A stretch of DNA of 55,593 nucleotides from a virus. Location of the stretch: the IMG/VR virus record IMGVR_UViG_3300027749_000135, positions 1 to 55,593 of that record. One strand, written 5' to 3'. The first letter of the stretch is position 1, and each line of letters opens with the position of its first letter. Below the pieces are notes generated by a model. That model made no database searches. It had not been told where the DNA came from and saw nothing but the letters and a program-made list of their open reading frames with translations. Position numbers and translations under genes: made by a program. Positions 19,093 through 27,954 of this stretch are shown here, in pieces.

Positions 19093-19551
19093 TTATACCT
19101 GCACATTTACACTAAAATTTACTAATTTTTTGTTAATAATATCAAGTACTTCATACTTAACTTTCCAAATTTTTAGTTTGACATCCATATCTATAGTTAG
19201 TTGAACTAGTTCAACTAAAGAAAAGTCAATTCTAAACTTATCAATTATTTGAGATCGTATTTCACTTGCTCGTTGTGGAGTCATAGGTGATCCTAATAGT
19301 AGCTCTATAACTCCTCCTCTTAGAGGTTCTCTATAGTAATCTCCCTTTTTAGAAAGCATCCACATTTTTACTGTGTTTATAAGAGCTTTGTCTTTAAAAA
19401 CAGCAATTTCATTTGACTCTGTTTCTTTATCATAATATATTCCTAAAGAATGAAGATCAACATAATCATATTGATCTAGAAATTTTGTTCTAAGTTCTTT
19501 TACTCTTTTTAAAATTAACTGGTTTCTTTCTAGTGTTTGTTCAACTGCCAT
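19093..19551 (-). CDS. Baseplate wedge protein, gp25-like
   Basis: 152 residues, close to the usual gp25 length. The central section (ALINTVKMWMLSKKGDYYREPLRGGVIELLLGSPMT) has the gp25/GPW pattern: a leading helix, then a glycine-rich turn before a hydrophobic helix. A C-terminal beta segment follows (VQLTIDMDVKLKIWKVKYEV). gp25 joins the sheath to the wedge and is conserved in phage tails and type VI secretion. The gp6-like gene begins a few bases downstream. Confidence 0.8.
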   Translation of the reverse strand: MAVEQTLERNQLILKRVKELRTKFLDQYDYVDLHSLGIYYDKETESNEIAVFKDKALINTVKMWMLSKKGDYYREPLRGGVIELLLGSPMTPQRASEIRSQIIDKFRIDFSLVELVQLTIDMDVKLKIWKVKYEVLDIINKKLVNFSVNVQV

Positions 19552-19561
19552 TTATATTATC

Positions 19562-20110
19562 CTATGTTATAGACCACGAGTCAAACTTATAAGTTATTTG
19601 AATGGTAGTTCCGTCAGCAGAAGATTTGCTCCAACCTAAGTCTAGTGTTAAAGGAGAGGAGGGCATAACTCCTGTAAAAGTAATTTTACCATTATCTGCA
19701 TTTCCTATAGTGGTAGGATTTGTAAACTTTTGCAATTGAACTGTTAGATTTCTTTTTCTAGGAAGATCTCCTTCAGGCTTTCCAACGTTATAACTGTCTG
19801 TTACTTTATTATAGAAAACATTTAGCCAATTTATATGATATTTATAAACAGCTAAAGTTGAAGTCTCTCTCCAAGTAATAGTTACAGTATCTTCCCAAAT
19901 ATAATTTTTAAGAAAAAACTTTCTGGTTAAAGGATGTCTTTGTAATTCTAAATTTCCACTACTAAAATTAATAGCCGTGATAAGTAAAGGAGTAGTTCCA
20001 GCGCCAGTTTTCTCTTCCATTTTATCAAAAACAGCCGTAGCTTCAAAAAGATTAGGAGCAAAGTCCACCCATGAGGTTAAGCTTTTAATACTGTCTTTAA
20101 TACTGGCCAT
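19562..20110 (-). CDS. Tail-tube-fold protein (tube initiator candidate)
   Basis: 182 residues, beta-rich. The run DTVTITWRETSTLAVYKYHINWLNVFYN has the strand-helix pattern of gp19-type tube proteins. It lies between the tube gene and the gp25/gp6 genes, where T4 gp48/gp54, which start tube growth on the baseplate and share the tube fold, would be expected. The ATG at 20110 has no SD; ACTAATTAA ends two bases before it. A T4 gp53-like or tail-terminator role is less likely. Confidence 0.6.
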   Translation of the reverse strand: MASIKDSIKSLTSWVDFAPNLFEATAVFDKMEEKTGAGTTPLLITAINFSSGNLELQRHPLTRKFFLKNYIWEDTVTITWRETSTLAVYKYHINWLNVFYNKVTDSYNVGKPEGDLPRKRNLTVQLQKFTNPTTIGNADNGKITFTGVMPSSPLTLDLGWSKSSADGTTIQITYKFDSWSIT

Positions 20111-20112
20111 GT

Positions 20113-20121
20113 TTAATTAGT
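20113..20121 (-). promoter_or_regulatory. ACTAATTAA element two bases before ATG
   Basis: Minus-strand ACTAATTAA, spacer AC, then ATG (20110). No SD is present. If it acts as a -10 box, the transcript would start at or near the ATG. Confidence 0.5.
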
Positions 20122-20140
20122 AAAAAGTAATAAAGCTAAA

Positions 20141-20162
20141 AAAGAGCTCTTTCGAGCTCTTT
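20141..20162. terminator. Hairpin after tail tube gene
   Basis: Stem AAAGAGCTC (20141-20149) with GAGCTCTTT (20154-20162), loop TTTC on the plus strand and GAAA (a GNRA tetraloop) on the minus strand, where a T-rich stretch follows. It stands between the tube gene and the tube-fold gene, and would stop or attenuate the leftward transcript of the sheath and tube genes. Confidence 0.75.
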
Positions 20163-20199
20163 AACTTTACTTTCATTATATATTTAATGATACTATGTC

Positions 20200-20802
20200 T
20201 TAAGTGGTACTAGGACCATCAACTGTGCTGAAATAAAATGTTGCTTTTACGCTTAATGGCTCGCCACTGTCAGTGGTAAACACGGGCTCGGTTACTTGTT
20301 GTACCCAAACTCCAGAATATGACCATAAGAGGTTTGTAGTTAAAAAGTTTCCATCAGAAACCCCAGTAGTATGAGCATCGGATGCTAGAGCAATAGGAGT
20401 ACTTAGAGAATATACTTTTACAAGTCCTGAAGAAGTTAATGAATTGGATACATATCCAGTTTGTGGGTTAAATGTCTCTTGTTGCCATTTTTTTAATGCT
20501 TTATATGCATCATAATAAGCATCCAATCTAAATTCAATTTCAAACTTTCTTTCTCCTTCTACTAGAGTTCCAGGTCTATTTACTGTTATTGATTTATATT
20601 TAACAGCATATTGACTTTGATTCAGCATTGCAGGAGTAAAGCCCTTTGCTCTTATTTTAAATAAACTTTCAGCAGTTCCTCCTCCTGCTAGAGTAGAGGC
20701 TGTTCCTGCAGGAGTAATATGTATTTCATACATATTACTCATTGCATCAGCGCCGGCGGCTAAAAGTTCAGTTACGTGATTATTACTTGCTAAAGTTGCC
20801 AT
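20200..20802 (-). CDS. Tail tube protein, gp19-like
   Basis: 200 residues. An N-terminal SNMYEIHITPAG, then IRAKGFTPAMLNQSQYAVKYKSITVNRPG and FEIEFRLDAYYDAYKALKKWQQ, reproduce the order of features in T4-like gp19 tube subunits: YEV strand, binding loop, then a helix with a Trp. It follows the sheath gene directly, as in other contractile phages, and is followed by a strong hairpin. SD AAGGAAGGG precedes the ATG. Subunits stack as hexamers to form the DNA channel. Confidence 0.85.
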   Translation of the reverse strand: MATLASNNHVTELLAAGADAMSNMYEIHITPAGTASTLAGGGTAESLFKIRAKGFTPAMLNQSQYAVKYKSITVNRPGTLVEGERKFEIEFRLDAYYDAYKALKKWQQETFNPQTGYVSNSLTSSGLVKVYSLSTPIALASDAHTTGVSDGNFLTTNLLWSYSGVWVQQVTEPVFTTDSGEPLSVKATFYFSTVDGPSTT

Positions 20803-20826
20803 TTATTATATATCCCTTCCTTATCT

Positions 20827-23055
20827 TTAAAGTGTAACACCTTGACCAACATTCTCAAGAGTAAGATCAACAAATTCAGAGAATACGGTGACTTTTACTT
20901 GAATTATAAGCTTAAATGTTCTAGCTGCTTTAGCCGCTGCATCATTTCCAGCAAAAGCGTCTACAAGTCCAGCCTCCCAAATTCTACCCGGTCCTTGAGT
21001 TCTTTTATTTAAAATTGTGTTAGATTGAAATTCTCTTAGGCTTTGGAATTGATCATCAATTGGCTTACCAAGCTGAGGTACCATAACCAAATCTCTAATT
21101 TCTCTCTTAAATTCATCAAATGCCATACTATGAGCCAAGTAACTCCAATCACTTATTTCTAATGAAGCAGTTGATGTTTTTTGACCAAGAATAAGAGGTC
21201 CATGAAATGAATCTTGAACAATAATGTTTATTCCAAGTTGATCCATCAATTGTTGATCATCATTATTAAACTTAGCTTTTTGTTTAATAGCTGAAACAGG
21301 TAGTGAACCACCATAACCATTATAGTCAGTAAACATTGGAGGCCATCCACCAAGTTTTCCTTCGATAATAGAAGCTAGTTTTGTGCCTATTGCTCCAATG
21401 CAGTTACTCCAAAAAGTAGTTCCTAAGTAATTATCTTTTCTTAGGAATTGATTAGCGTAATAGGCTAATCCTTTTGCACTTGATACTGAAGAACGAGCAT
21501 CATGCAATGATGAAATATACGCTGCGTCAACGCCGGTTCCATTAAGAGCTGAAATGATTGTAGATAACTGATAAGCTTGTCTTATAGCTGGAAGACTTGC
21601 ATTAATATCCATATTTCCGGTTGGTTCCATGAAAACTCTTACTGTATCATAATCTCCAGCAAGAGCTGCGTCCCATCCCTCTTGAAGAATTATTGAAAGA
21701 TCAGCTCCAGTAGAAACTGCATATCTTTGACCCATTACAGATAGGGTTTGAGGAGCAGAAGTGACAGAGGTTGTGTTTGTAAAAGGCTTGACAACTTTAA
21801 TTTGTACAAATGCGTTCATGTCGTCAGTTAAAAGATTTTCAATATAGTTATTAGCGCCATATCCATCCACTGAAGTATTAACTAGATTTCCGGTATAAGT
21901 ACCACCACTTACTTGTCTTCCAGGAGCGCCTTCTTCTGTAAATGAGAAGGATATTTGATTGGTGGGCCAGAGAACTTCAGTATATACAATTCCTCCAGCA
22001 ATAGTTCCAGTTAAAGATATTGCGCTTACTGAGTTAGGAGTTAATCTTATTTTAAATGTGTTTGTAGTAACATCTGATACATAATAGGTAGTTCCTGTAG
22101 AAATAGCAGGAGTACCAGTAAGTCCATTTAAATTTGAGAATTTAATTGCTGTTTTGTTGCTTAATGAGTGATTAGCGCATGTTAACACACTAGAAGCACA
22201 AGAAGCAGATCTGACATATCCAATTTTTGAAACGGTAATATGAGCAGGTACTTCACTTGGTGATCTTTGATTTAAATAAAAATAGGTATCACTTGATAGA
22301 TTTAAAATCCATTCAAAAGTAATTCCACCATTATTCCAATTGTCATTAAAATAACTGGCTACCGCTCCACCAGTTGCCCAATTTACTTCTGAACCTCCAT
22401 CCGCTCCTTCAAGAGTAAATAAAACTGCTTCTTGGTTAGAAGCATCAATTGCGCCAATTACTATATCATTATAAACTAATCCGTTAGGAAGATCGGTCTT
22501 ATCCAAGACAATATCAATAACTGTTCCTTGAAAAGTTGGATTAGCTTCAACGTAGGTTAATCTTAGTCCTACCGCTTTTGAATAAATCCAAGATGGAACA
22601 TTGTCAATAGTGAATATACCAGTGGTATACTCTTTAGTAGTACTATTTGCTAATAGAACATTATTTGATGATCTAGTATCATCTTCAATGTCTAAGCGCA
22701 CAAGATAATTTGGTTCTGAGATGTCTGTTACTCTATCAAATTCAAATATGCCATACTCAGTCAAATACACTCCACCATAGTATGATTCATATTCATTACT
22801 AGTACCTGCTGGTGAGGATAGGTAAAGCCCATATGATGCATTGAAGTCTAAAGCGTCTTGAATATTTGGATAGGTTGTTGAAGGAACTCCAACAAGAGAA
22901 ATAATCTTATTGGCAGATCCTTTTGGAAAATAAGTTGCAACTGCATTTCCTTTTGGAGCTTTTACTACCATATACCCAGTTGCTGAAGAATCTATAGTTC
23001 CAAGTCCTTGACTTGTATCAATGTCATTGAATGTTAGTCTAAAATTTCCTGCCAT
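20827..23055 (-). CDS. Tail sheath protein, gp18-like
   Basis: 742 residues. The C-terminal 200 residues (INIIVQDSFHGPLILGQKTS, SMAFDEFKREIRDLVMVPQL, NTILNKRTQGPGRIWEAGLVDA, FKLIIQVKVTVFSEFVDLTLENVGQG) have the contractile-sheath core pattern, and the early YGIFEFDRVTDISEPNYLVRL segment suits the N-terminal arm. It is longer than T4 gp18 by some 80 residues because of inserted surface domains, one of which (about 270-350) looks like a separate beta repeat. It is followed by the tube gene. An AAAGGAG SD and an upstream ACTAACTACTAAG element are present. Confidence 0.85.
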   Translation of the reverse strand: MAGNFRLTFNDIDTSQGLGTIDSSATGYMVVKAPKGNAVATYFPKGSANKIISLVGVPSTTYPNIQDALDFNASYGLYLSSPAGTSNEYESYYGGVYLTEYGIFEFDRVTDISEPNYLVRLDIEDDTRSSNNVLLANSTTKEYTTGIFTIDNVPSWIYSKAVGLRLTYVEANPTFQGTVIDIVLDKTDLPNGLVYNDIVIGAIDASNQEAVLFTLEGADGGSEVNWATGGAVASYFNDNWNNGGITFEWILNLSSDTYFYLNQRSPSEVPAHITVSKIGYVRSASCASSVLTCANHSLSNKTAIKFSNLNGLTGTPAISTGTTYYVSDVTTNTFKIRLTPNSVSAISLTGTIAGGIVYTEVLWPTNQISFSFTEEGAPGRQVSGGTYTGNLVNTSVDGYGANNYIENLLTDDMNAFVQIKVVKPFTNTTSVTSAPQTLSVMGQRYAVSTGADLSIILQEGWDAALAGDYDTVRVFMEPTGNMDINASLPAIRQAYQLSTIISALNGTGVDAAYISSLHDARSSVSSAKGLAYYANQFLRKDNYLGTTFWSNCIGAIGTKLASIIEGKLGGWPPMFTDYNGYGGSLPVSAIKQKAKFNNDDQQLMDQLGINIIVQDSFHGPLILGQKTSTASLEISDWSYLAHSMAFDEFKREIRDLVMVPQLGKPIDDQFQSLREFQSNTILNKRTQGPGRIWEAGLVDAFAGNDAAAKAARTFKLIIQVKVTVFSEFVDLTLENVGQGVTL

Positions 23056-23136
23056 TTAAAGTGTTACTCCTTTAATCCGTTAAGTGGAATACATAATATC
23101 TATTTTGGTCCACTACTTAGTAGTTAGTATCTTTGT

Positions 23137-24264
23137 TTAAAAAGTTACTCCTCTTAAAGATTTAAGACCAGCTAGCCCTCCGCTGTCTGGAGTTGCTGGA
23201 TTGTTTGCTGTAGTAATAGTTAATGTCTGAACTTTTATCTTTCCTGATTTTAATCTTATGTAAAGATAAAATTCATAATTAGATAATTCATTTAAACTGG
23301 TAAATGTGTATTCTCCTACTAACTCTGGGTTATCAATTACAACTGAGGATTTACCTTTGGTTGAAATAGTTATGGAGCTTATAGAATCTGGGCTAGATGT
23401 TATTGGTATTTCTAAGTTCCACTTAATTTTTGCAGAGCTATAAGTAATGTCTTGATTATCACATTCTATTGAATTAATTATTATGTCATAGGTTGGATCA
23501 AAATACGCATTGATAGCCAATTCGGTTTCTTCTGGATGAGCTAATAGATTTTTGCTTCTAAAAAATTGTAAAAGCACTGTCTCTGTTATACTAATAACCT
23601 CATCTTCTTTGTCTCCAGAAATAAGTCCATTAGTTACAGGAGTTTGAATATTTGGCCCAAGAGCATATGTTCTAACCAAAAGTTTAGCAGATATAGGAAT
23701 AATACGGTTTTGTACCAACCATTCTTTTTCAGTGTATGTTGGATTATATGTTATTTGCTCTAATGAAACTACAACCGGTATTATAATATCACTTTCTTTG
23801 TATTTAACGGTTGAAGCAATAATTGCACTTCTTGGGCTAAAGATCCATTGCAATTTTTCATAAGCAATTCTTGCATCATTATCAGAGTTAAAATAAAATG
23901 TAAATGGTATTGTAGTTTGAACTGCTCTGGATCTTATAAAAGATCCAGCTCCTAAATTTAATCCTGTTATTTGTTGCGATGCTTGTTGTGAACCAGGACG
24001 CTGATCTTTTTCCCAAAAACCTTCATACCAATAGTTTGCAAAAGGAAATTTTAAAGAAGAGGCTGCCTGATAAGCAGTGCTACGATCTTGTTGCTCCATT
24101 CTAGCACGAAATACGAAAGAGTCAGATGTAAATAGTATTCTAGACAAGTCTCCACGTAAAACTTTTGCGGCAATAAACTCTTCAAGAGCTATTTGAACTG
24201 AGTAATATGACATTCCAAATGTTTGAGTGTCATAAAATGATTCATATTGAAATTCTTGTCCCAT
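23137..24264 (-). CDS. Virion protein with C-terminal Fn3-like domain
   Basis: 375 residues, not recognised as a whole. The first 225 residues are Phe/Tyr/Arg-rich and mixed beta/alpha. From about 262 (NSIECDNQDITYSSAKIKW to KVQTLTITTANN) the pattern of alternating strands is fibronectin-III/Ig-like, common as an add-on in phage tail and head proteins. It lies immediately upstream of the sheath. Tail completion or neck proteins (gp3/gp15 types) would be natural here but are not shown. No SD; ACTAATTTA lies two bases before the ATG. Confidence 0.6.
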   Translation of the reverse strand: MGQEFQYESFYDTQTFGMSYYSVQIALEEFIAAKVLRGDLSRILFTSDSFVFRARMEQQDRSTAYQAASSLKFPFANYWYEGFWEKDQRPGSQQASQQITGLNLGAGSFIRSRAVQTTIPFTFYFNSDNDARIAYEKLQWIFSPRSAIIASTVKYKESDIIIPVVVSLEQITYNPTYTEKEWLVQNRIIPISAKLLVRTYALGPNIQTPVTNGLISGDKEDEVISITETVLLQFFRSKNLLAHPEETELAINAYFDPTYDIIINSIECDNQDITYSSAKIKWNLEIPITSSPDSISSITISTKGKSSVVIDNPELVGEYTFTSLNELSNYEFYLYIRLKSGKIKVQTLTITTANNPATPDSGGLAGLKSLRGVTF

Positions 24265-24266
24265 AT

Positions 24267-24275
24267 TAAATTAGT
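24267..24275 (-). promoter_or_regulatory. ACTAATTTA element two bases before ATG
   Basis: Minus-strand ACTAATTTA, spacer AT, then ATG at 24264. Matches the elements at 20113, 29805 and 40141 in sequence and spacing. Confidence 0.45.
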
Positions 24276-24283
24276 ACAATTTT

Positions 24284-25276
24284 TTAAGCAGGAGAAGATA
24301 ATAGTTTCTTTAGTATAGAAACAGCTCCACGATCATATGATGTACTTGAAGACTTGATTAACTCATTAAGTAGATCTATTGGTTTAGAGGACTGAGAATC
24401 AGAGAATGAAAGACGAAAATGCTCTTTCTTTAAGACAGATTTATTTAAATTTTTAGGTTTAGAGTTTACCTGTCTAATATGAATATTTCCATATTTTTGC
24501 TTTAGTAAAGACACGTCATAGCAGTTATAAATTGTCCAAGAAGAGATTTTATGATCAACAGCCGGAAGAGATTCAGGAAATTCAACCTCATAGTAGCCTA
24601 GTATTTTTGGAAGAGAAATTTCTGACCAGTCGTTTTTATCCAAGCACCAGATAGCTCGTGTATCATCACTCTGCAATGGATTTAATGGATAAATAGATCC
24701 AATATAGCTGGAATTTGATCTGGTATGTATATGTCCTAGAATTATCTTTTTTGTTTTTATTGCAGATAGATCTGCTACTTTTCCAAAAGCGTTTATTGTA
24801 TTGTCAGTCAAATGACCTAGTACAAAATCATAAGTTTTGCTAGTAAATTCTTTGGGAATACTATTGTAATAATCATACATAGGAGGCAGACCCTCAATAT
24901 GATTATAATGAGGAAGTGAAAGACAAGAATATCCTTCAATTGTGATTTCTTCAAATGGTTTTTCAAGAATGGTAACATTTTTCATATTACGAATAAACTC
25001 AAAAGCAAGATGCTCTCTACCCTTACTCTTACGCAAATCATGATTGCCTACAAGTACATAAATATGTTTAAATTTTGAGTGTTCTAGTAGCAAGTGAAGT
25101 TGCTCAAAAACTCTTCCACTGTTTATAAATGTTTCAACCAAATCACCTAAAAAAACAGCAGTATTTTGAGAATTGTTTTGTGATAAATTTTTATAGAAAC
25201 TTAAAAACTCGTTTCCAGCTTCATATAAATACTCTCGTTGATCTGTAAAGTGTACGTCTCCAAAAAAACAAATCAA
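24284..25276 (-). CDS. Recombination nuclease subunit, gp47/SbcD-like
   Basis: 330 residues with all metallophosphoesterase motifs of Mre11/SbcD nucleases: GDVH (D7, H9), GDLVE (D45), GNHD (N78, H79), GHLTD (H155) and GHIH (H182, H184), binding two metal ions. In T4, gp47 acts with the ATPase gp46 to resect DNA ends for recombination-dependent replication. No gp46/SbcC partner is in the window. The start is a TTG at 25276 whose TTGA overlaps the stop of the exonuclease gene; no ATG alternative retains the GDVH motif, so TTG is required. Confidence 0.85.
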   Translation of the reverse strand: MICFFGDVHFTDQREYLYEAGNEFLSFYKNLSQNNSQNTAVFLGDLVETFINSGRVFEQLHLLLEHSKFKHIYVLVGNHDLRKSKGREHLAFEFIRNMKNVTILEKPFEEITIEGYSCLSLPHYNHIEGLPPMYDYYNSIPKEFTSKTYDFVLGHLTDNTINAFGKVADLSAIKTKKIILGHIHTRSNSSYIGSIYPLNPLQSDDTRAIWCLDKNDWSEISLPKILGYYEVEFPESLPAVDHKISSWTIYNCYDVSLLKQKYGNIHIRQVNSKPKNLNKSVLKKEHFRLSFSDSQSSKPIDLLNELIKSSSTSYDRGAVSILKKLLSSPA

Positions 25277-26259
25277 ACTCGTGGCCTCTTGTACCCAAAT
25301 GTAAATTTCTTTTGAGAAGAAAGCAATCCCATGGCTTTTTCTACAGCCTCTTTTAGCTTAATTGAATTACGACCCATAACGGTTGCTGCAAGAAGATGTG
25401 TTTTATCTATATTAATAGATGAAACTAGACGTAGATTTATAATAAATTGATCCAGCTTATAAAGAGAATCTTTTTCTATCTTTCCATCTGAATTTCTTGT
25501 TTGTGTTTTAAATTCTGGCAATTTAAAGATAGGATGATCGCCTTTACGAGCCTCTAATACAAGCTCATTTAGATTTTCATTTTTTCTTTTAATTATATCA
25601 TAAAACATTTCTAAGTTTTTTTCTGTCTTAGGAATAATTTGAGGAATCTCATCAGCGGCATCACCAAAAAAAGACTTATAAAGAACAATATTGCTCTCTG
25701 TAATTGGAAAGCCTAATTTTTTGCTATAATCTTCAATTGAAGAGGGATCTTCTACAAAATTATCCAGAATGAAATTACGATCTGAAATATATCGTGCCCA
25801 ATCAGAATCATTTGTAATAAATAGAGCTCTTTCTGCTGGCTTTATGTAGTGACTTAGCACGGGCTTTACAAGATCATCAGCCTCTAAGTTGGATATTTGA
25901 ATACAAACATACTTTTCAGTATTGACCATGTAATAATATTTTAAGAGATCAATTGTTTGATAAAAATCTTTATTATCTTTCTTTCTATGAACTTTGTATT
26001 CAGGATAAATATTTTTACGTCTTACGTTATAGAAAGAATCTTGTAAATCTTGTTTTGAATCAGAGTTATCAAATAGCAGATATACATTTCCTGTAGTGGA
26101 AAGATATTTAGATTCAATCTCTCTAATGGTATTTACAAAATTAGAAAAAAGGTCTGTATATACGCTTTTTTGTTGAAAGCGTGACTTTTTGTAGCGATCT
26201 TCTAAGACTCTATAAGCCACATTAAGTACATCTACGAGTATAGCATCAAATGGAAGCAT
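25273..26259 (-). CDS. 5'-3' flap exonuclease (RNase H type)
   Basis: 328 residues with the acidic motifs of FEN/PIN nucleases: D10 in LVDVLNVAYR, basic region YKVHRKKDNK (about 88-97), E126/D128/D129 in LEADDLV, D151/D153 in TNDSDW, and D200/D203 in FGDAADEIPQI (helix-hairpin-helix region). It matches T4 RNase H-like enzymes that remove RNA primers and flaps on the lagging strand. The family A polymerase in this genome lacks a 5' nuclease domain, so this stand-alone gene would supply it. An SD AAGGA precedes the ATG. Confidence 0.85.
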   Translation of the reverse strand: MLPFDAILVDVLNVAYRVLEDRYKKSRFQQKSVYTDLFSNFVNTIREIESKYLSTTGNVYLLFDNSDSKQDLQDSFYNVRRKNIYPEYKVHRKKDNKDFYQTIDLLKYYYMVNTEKYVCIQISNLEADDLVKPVLSHYIKPAERALFITNDSDWARYISDRNFILDNFVEDPSSIEDYSKKLGFPITESNIVLYKSFFGDAADEIPQIIPKTEKNLEMFYDIIKRKNENLNELVLEARKGDHPIFKLPEFKTQTRNSDGKIEKDSLYKLDQFIINLRLVSSINIDKTHLLAATVMGRNSIKLKEAVEKAMGLLSSQKKFTFGYKRPRV

Positions 26260-26283
26260 ATTCCTTACCTTTAATTTTAAATC

Positions 26284-26433
26284 TTAGCCTTGAAGACGAG
26301 TTAAAGTCTTCCAAACGCCAGGAGCAACTTCAACTATTTTTTGTCCAGTAGGTTGGTCATTTATTTCTCTAATCTTCTGCATTAGCTGAGTTTGAGTTAT
26401 TTCTTGCTCATCAAGCTTTACAGTCATATCCAT
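26284..26433 (-). CDS. Small unknown protein, 49 aa
   Basis: Not recognised. It begins MDMTVKLDEQEITQTQL and ends in VWKTLTRLQG. An AAGGAG SD seven bases before the ATG at 26433 and its exact fit in the gap between two leftward genes support it as real. It is small, soluble and acidic at the N-terminus. It lies in the replication cluster between the flap exonuclease and an HNH protein; function unknown. Confidence 0.65.
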   Translation of the reverse strand: MDMTVKLDEQEITQTQLMQKIREINDQPTGQKIVEVAPGVWKTLTRLQG

Positions 26434-26462
26434 ACATAAACTCCTTAAAATAATATACCCAA

Positions 26463-26825
26463 TTATCTCATATTTTCTAATTTAGTGTAGTTCTTCTGTC
26501 CAAGTATGCGTATCCACCAGTTTTTTTCGTCATCTTTGTTTATTTTTTCACCGGTAAGTGGATGTTTACACTCTTCTAGCAAGCTATGACTATATTGATT
26601 TAACGTCATTATGTTATCTGCGCAATAACACAGCTTAGGATCTGTTGACACTGGAAAAACATGTGCAGGAGTTAGTCTATTTAAAAGAGATCCTGCTTTA
26701 TTTATAAGCAGGTAAGCCTCTTGTGGAGTCAAAACTCTCATAAGACGACACACATTCTTATCTCTCAAAGATACTTCTGCTTTGACTTTTTGCCATTCTA
26801 AATCATTTTTATCACGACGAGACAT
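26463..26825 (-). CDS. HNH-type nuclease-like protein
   Basis: 120 residues. LTPAHVFPVS (H55), DNIMTLNQYSH (N71, H80) are placed as in the beta-beta-alpha metal site of HNH nucleases, and a C-terminal WWIRILGQ helix follows. The first His is single, and the Cys pair that often surrounds the site is only partly present (C26, C66, C68), so activity is uncertain. It starts with ATG at 26825 without a clear SD, three bases after the gene at 26828. It could be a homing nuclease or a phage HNH involved in DNA processing. Confidence 0.6.
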   Translation of the reverse strand: MSRRDKNDLEWQKVKAEVSLRDKNVCRLMRVLTPQEAYLLINKAGSLLNRLTPAHVFPVSTDPKLCYCADNIMTLNQYSHSLLEECKHPLTGEKINKDDEKNWWIRILGQKNYTKLENMR

Positions 26826-26827
26826 TA

Positions 26828-27385
26828 TTAAATCTTTTCTATTTTATTTACCAGCGTAGAATTTTTAAAGAAATAGTTTGCTGCGTCTTCTAGAGATTTA
26901 AATTCGCCACTTCTATATTTTGTTAAGAAGTATACACATGAGCGATTCATTTTATATCTAAAAGATTCAGCTGTGTCTTCATCAACCAGAATAAAAGAAT
27001 CACGTATAATAATAACCTTGTCTATTCTCCAAAGACGAGACACGGTTTCCATACGGGATGATGGAACATCTTTAGGAGAAATTCCATCATTCTCTATTAG
27101 ATTAGCTTGTTGTTCTGGAGTGAGTTGTTTTTCAACAGTTGTAACCTCTTTAAGGCGCGGATAATGCTTAATGATTTCCATTTTGATGTCATGGATAAAG
27201 GTTTTGACATGCTTGGTAAAGTCCCAATCATAATGATATACAGCTTTTGAGTTCTCATGAATTACATCAACTCCTTGTTGGGTGACAACGTAACTTGCAA
27301 GTATTGGAGCCTTGTTTATAAAATTAGTGAACTTTTCCTTGAATTCAGAAATATATTGACCGGATTCGATCTTTTGATGAAGCAT
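26828..27385 (-). CDS. Unknown protein between two HNH genes, 185 aa
   Basis: Not recognised. Soluble, charged, with an N-terminal helical part and a C-terminal half (RMETVSRLWRIDKVIIIRD onward) of alternating strands. A very strong SD, GGAGGAG, lies before the ATG at 27385, with a 13-base palindrome (27410-27422) upstream. It is flanked on both sides by HNH genes in an otherwise conserved replication cluster. Confidence 0.6.
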   Translation of the reverse strand: MLHQKIESGQYISEFKEKFTNFINKAPILASYVVTQQGVDVIHENSKAVYHYDWDFTKHVKTFIHDIKMEIIKHYPRLKEVTTVEKQLTPEQQANLIENDGISPKDVPSSRMETVSRLWRIDKVIIIRDSFILVDEDTAESFRYKMNRSCVYFLTKYRSGEFKSLEDAANYFFKNSTLVNKIEKI

Positions 27386-27409
27386 TTAAGCTCCTCCTTC
27401 ATTTTGATA

Positions 27410-27422
27410 TTAACTTAGTTAA
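27410..27422 (-). promoter_or_regulatory. 13-base palindrome, boundary element
   Basis: TTAACTTAGTTAA, a palindrome around a single central base, identical to 4242-4254. It overlaps the last codons and stop of the HNH gene at 27415 and precedes the GGAGGAG SD of the next gene by about 20 bases. Possible promoter or operator. Confidence 0.4.
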
Positions 27423-27954
27423 CTTTAGTATTTGTAGCCAATTCAAATAAAATTGGCTCTGGCCATCCTTTTCCTAAGGATCCTTTAAAGGGCAATTCTT
27501 TATCTAAAAGATCGCGATATGTCTTTTTTTCAATTATAGACATATCTTTAAATTCTTTTGGTCTATTAATTTGTCTTTCTTTAAACGAAGATGATTCTTG
27601 AATTATTTTTGCTTTTAGGCCATACCAAGCTTTAGCATCTTCAAGTACATGACTATTAAAAAGTTTAAAATCTCCTCCATGACCAATAAGAAGATGGTGA
27701 TTTTCTTCTTTATCATTTACATCTGTTTCGCAAAGAGCTATAAGATTTCTTTCATCAAGTTCTAGATCTGGTCTACCAACCCCAACACAATAATGAAATG
27801 GATGAATATGATGTACTTGTAATCCTTTTGTAGAATCACAGGCAAAGCATTTAGGTGTTTTTTTCAAAACAGATTTTTGAACAGTAGGCCAGTGAGGACT
27901 TCTAGTTGTATCTCCTGCTACTTTAACCCCATTATCCTCTTTGGTCATAATCAC
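27415..27954 (-). CDS. HNH endonuclease
   Basis: 179 residues. RSPHWPTVQKSVLKK leads into CFAC (C36, C39) and GLQVHHIHPFHY (H48, H49), then LDERNLIALCE (N70) and a His-rich HHLLIGHGGDF. This is the full HNH order with a structural zinc Cys pair, so it looks intact. Such genes in phage replication clusters are often free-standing homing endonucleases, though some help packaging. It overlaps the primase start (27951-27954). GAGGTG SD. Confidence 0.8.
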   Translation of the reverse strand: MIMTKEDNGVKVAGDTTRSPHWPTVQKSVLKKTPKCFACDSTKGLQVHHIHPFHYCVGVGRPDLELDERNLIALCETDVNDKEENHHLLIGHGGDFKLFNSHVLEDAKAWYGLKAKIIQESSSFKERQINRPKEFKDMSIIEKKTYRDLLDKELPFKGSLGKGWPEPILFELATNTKVN

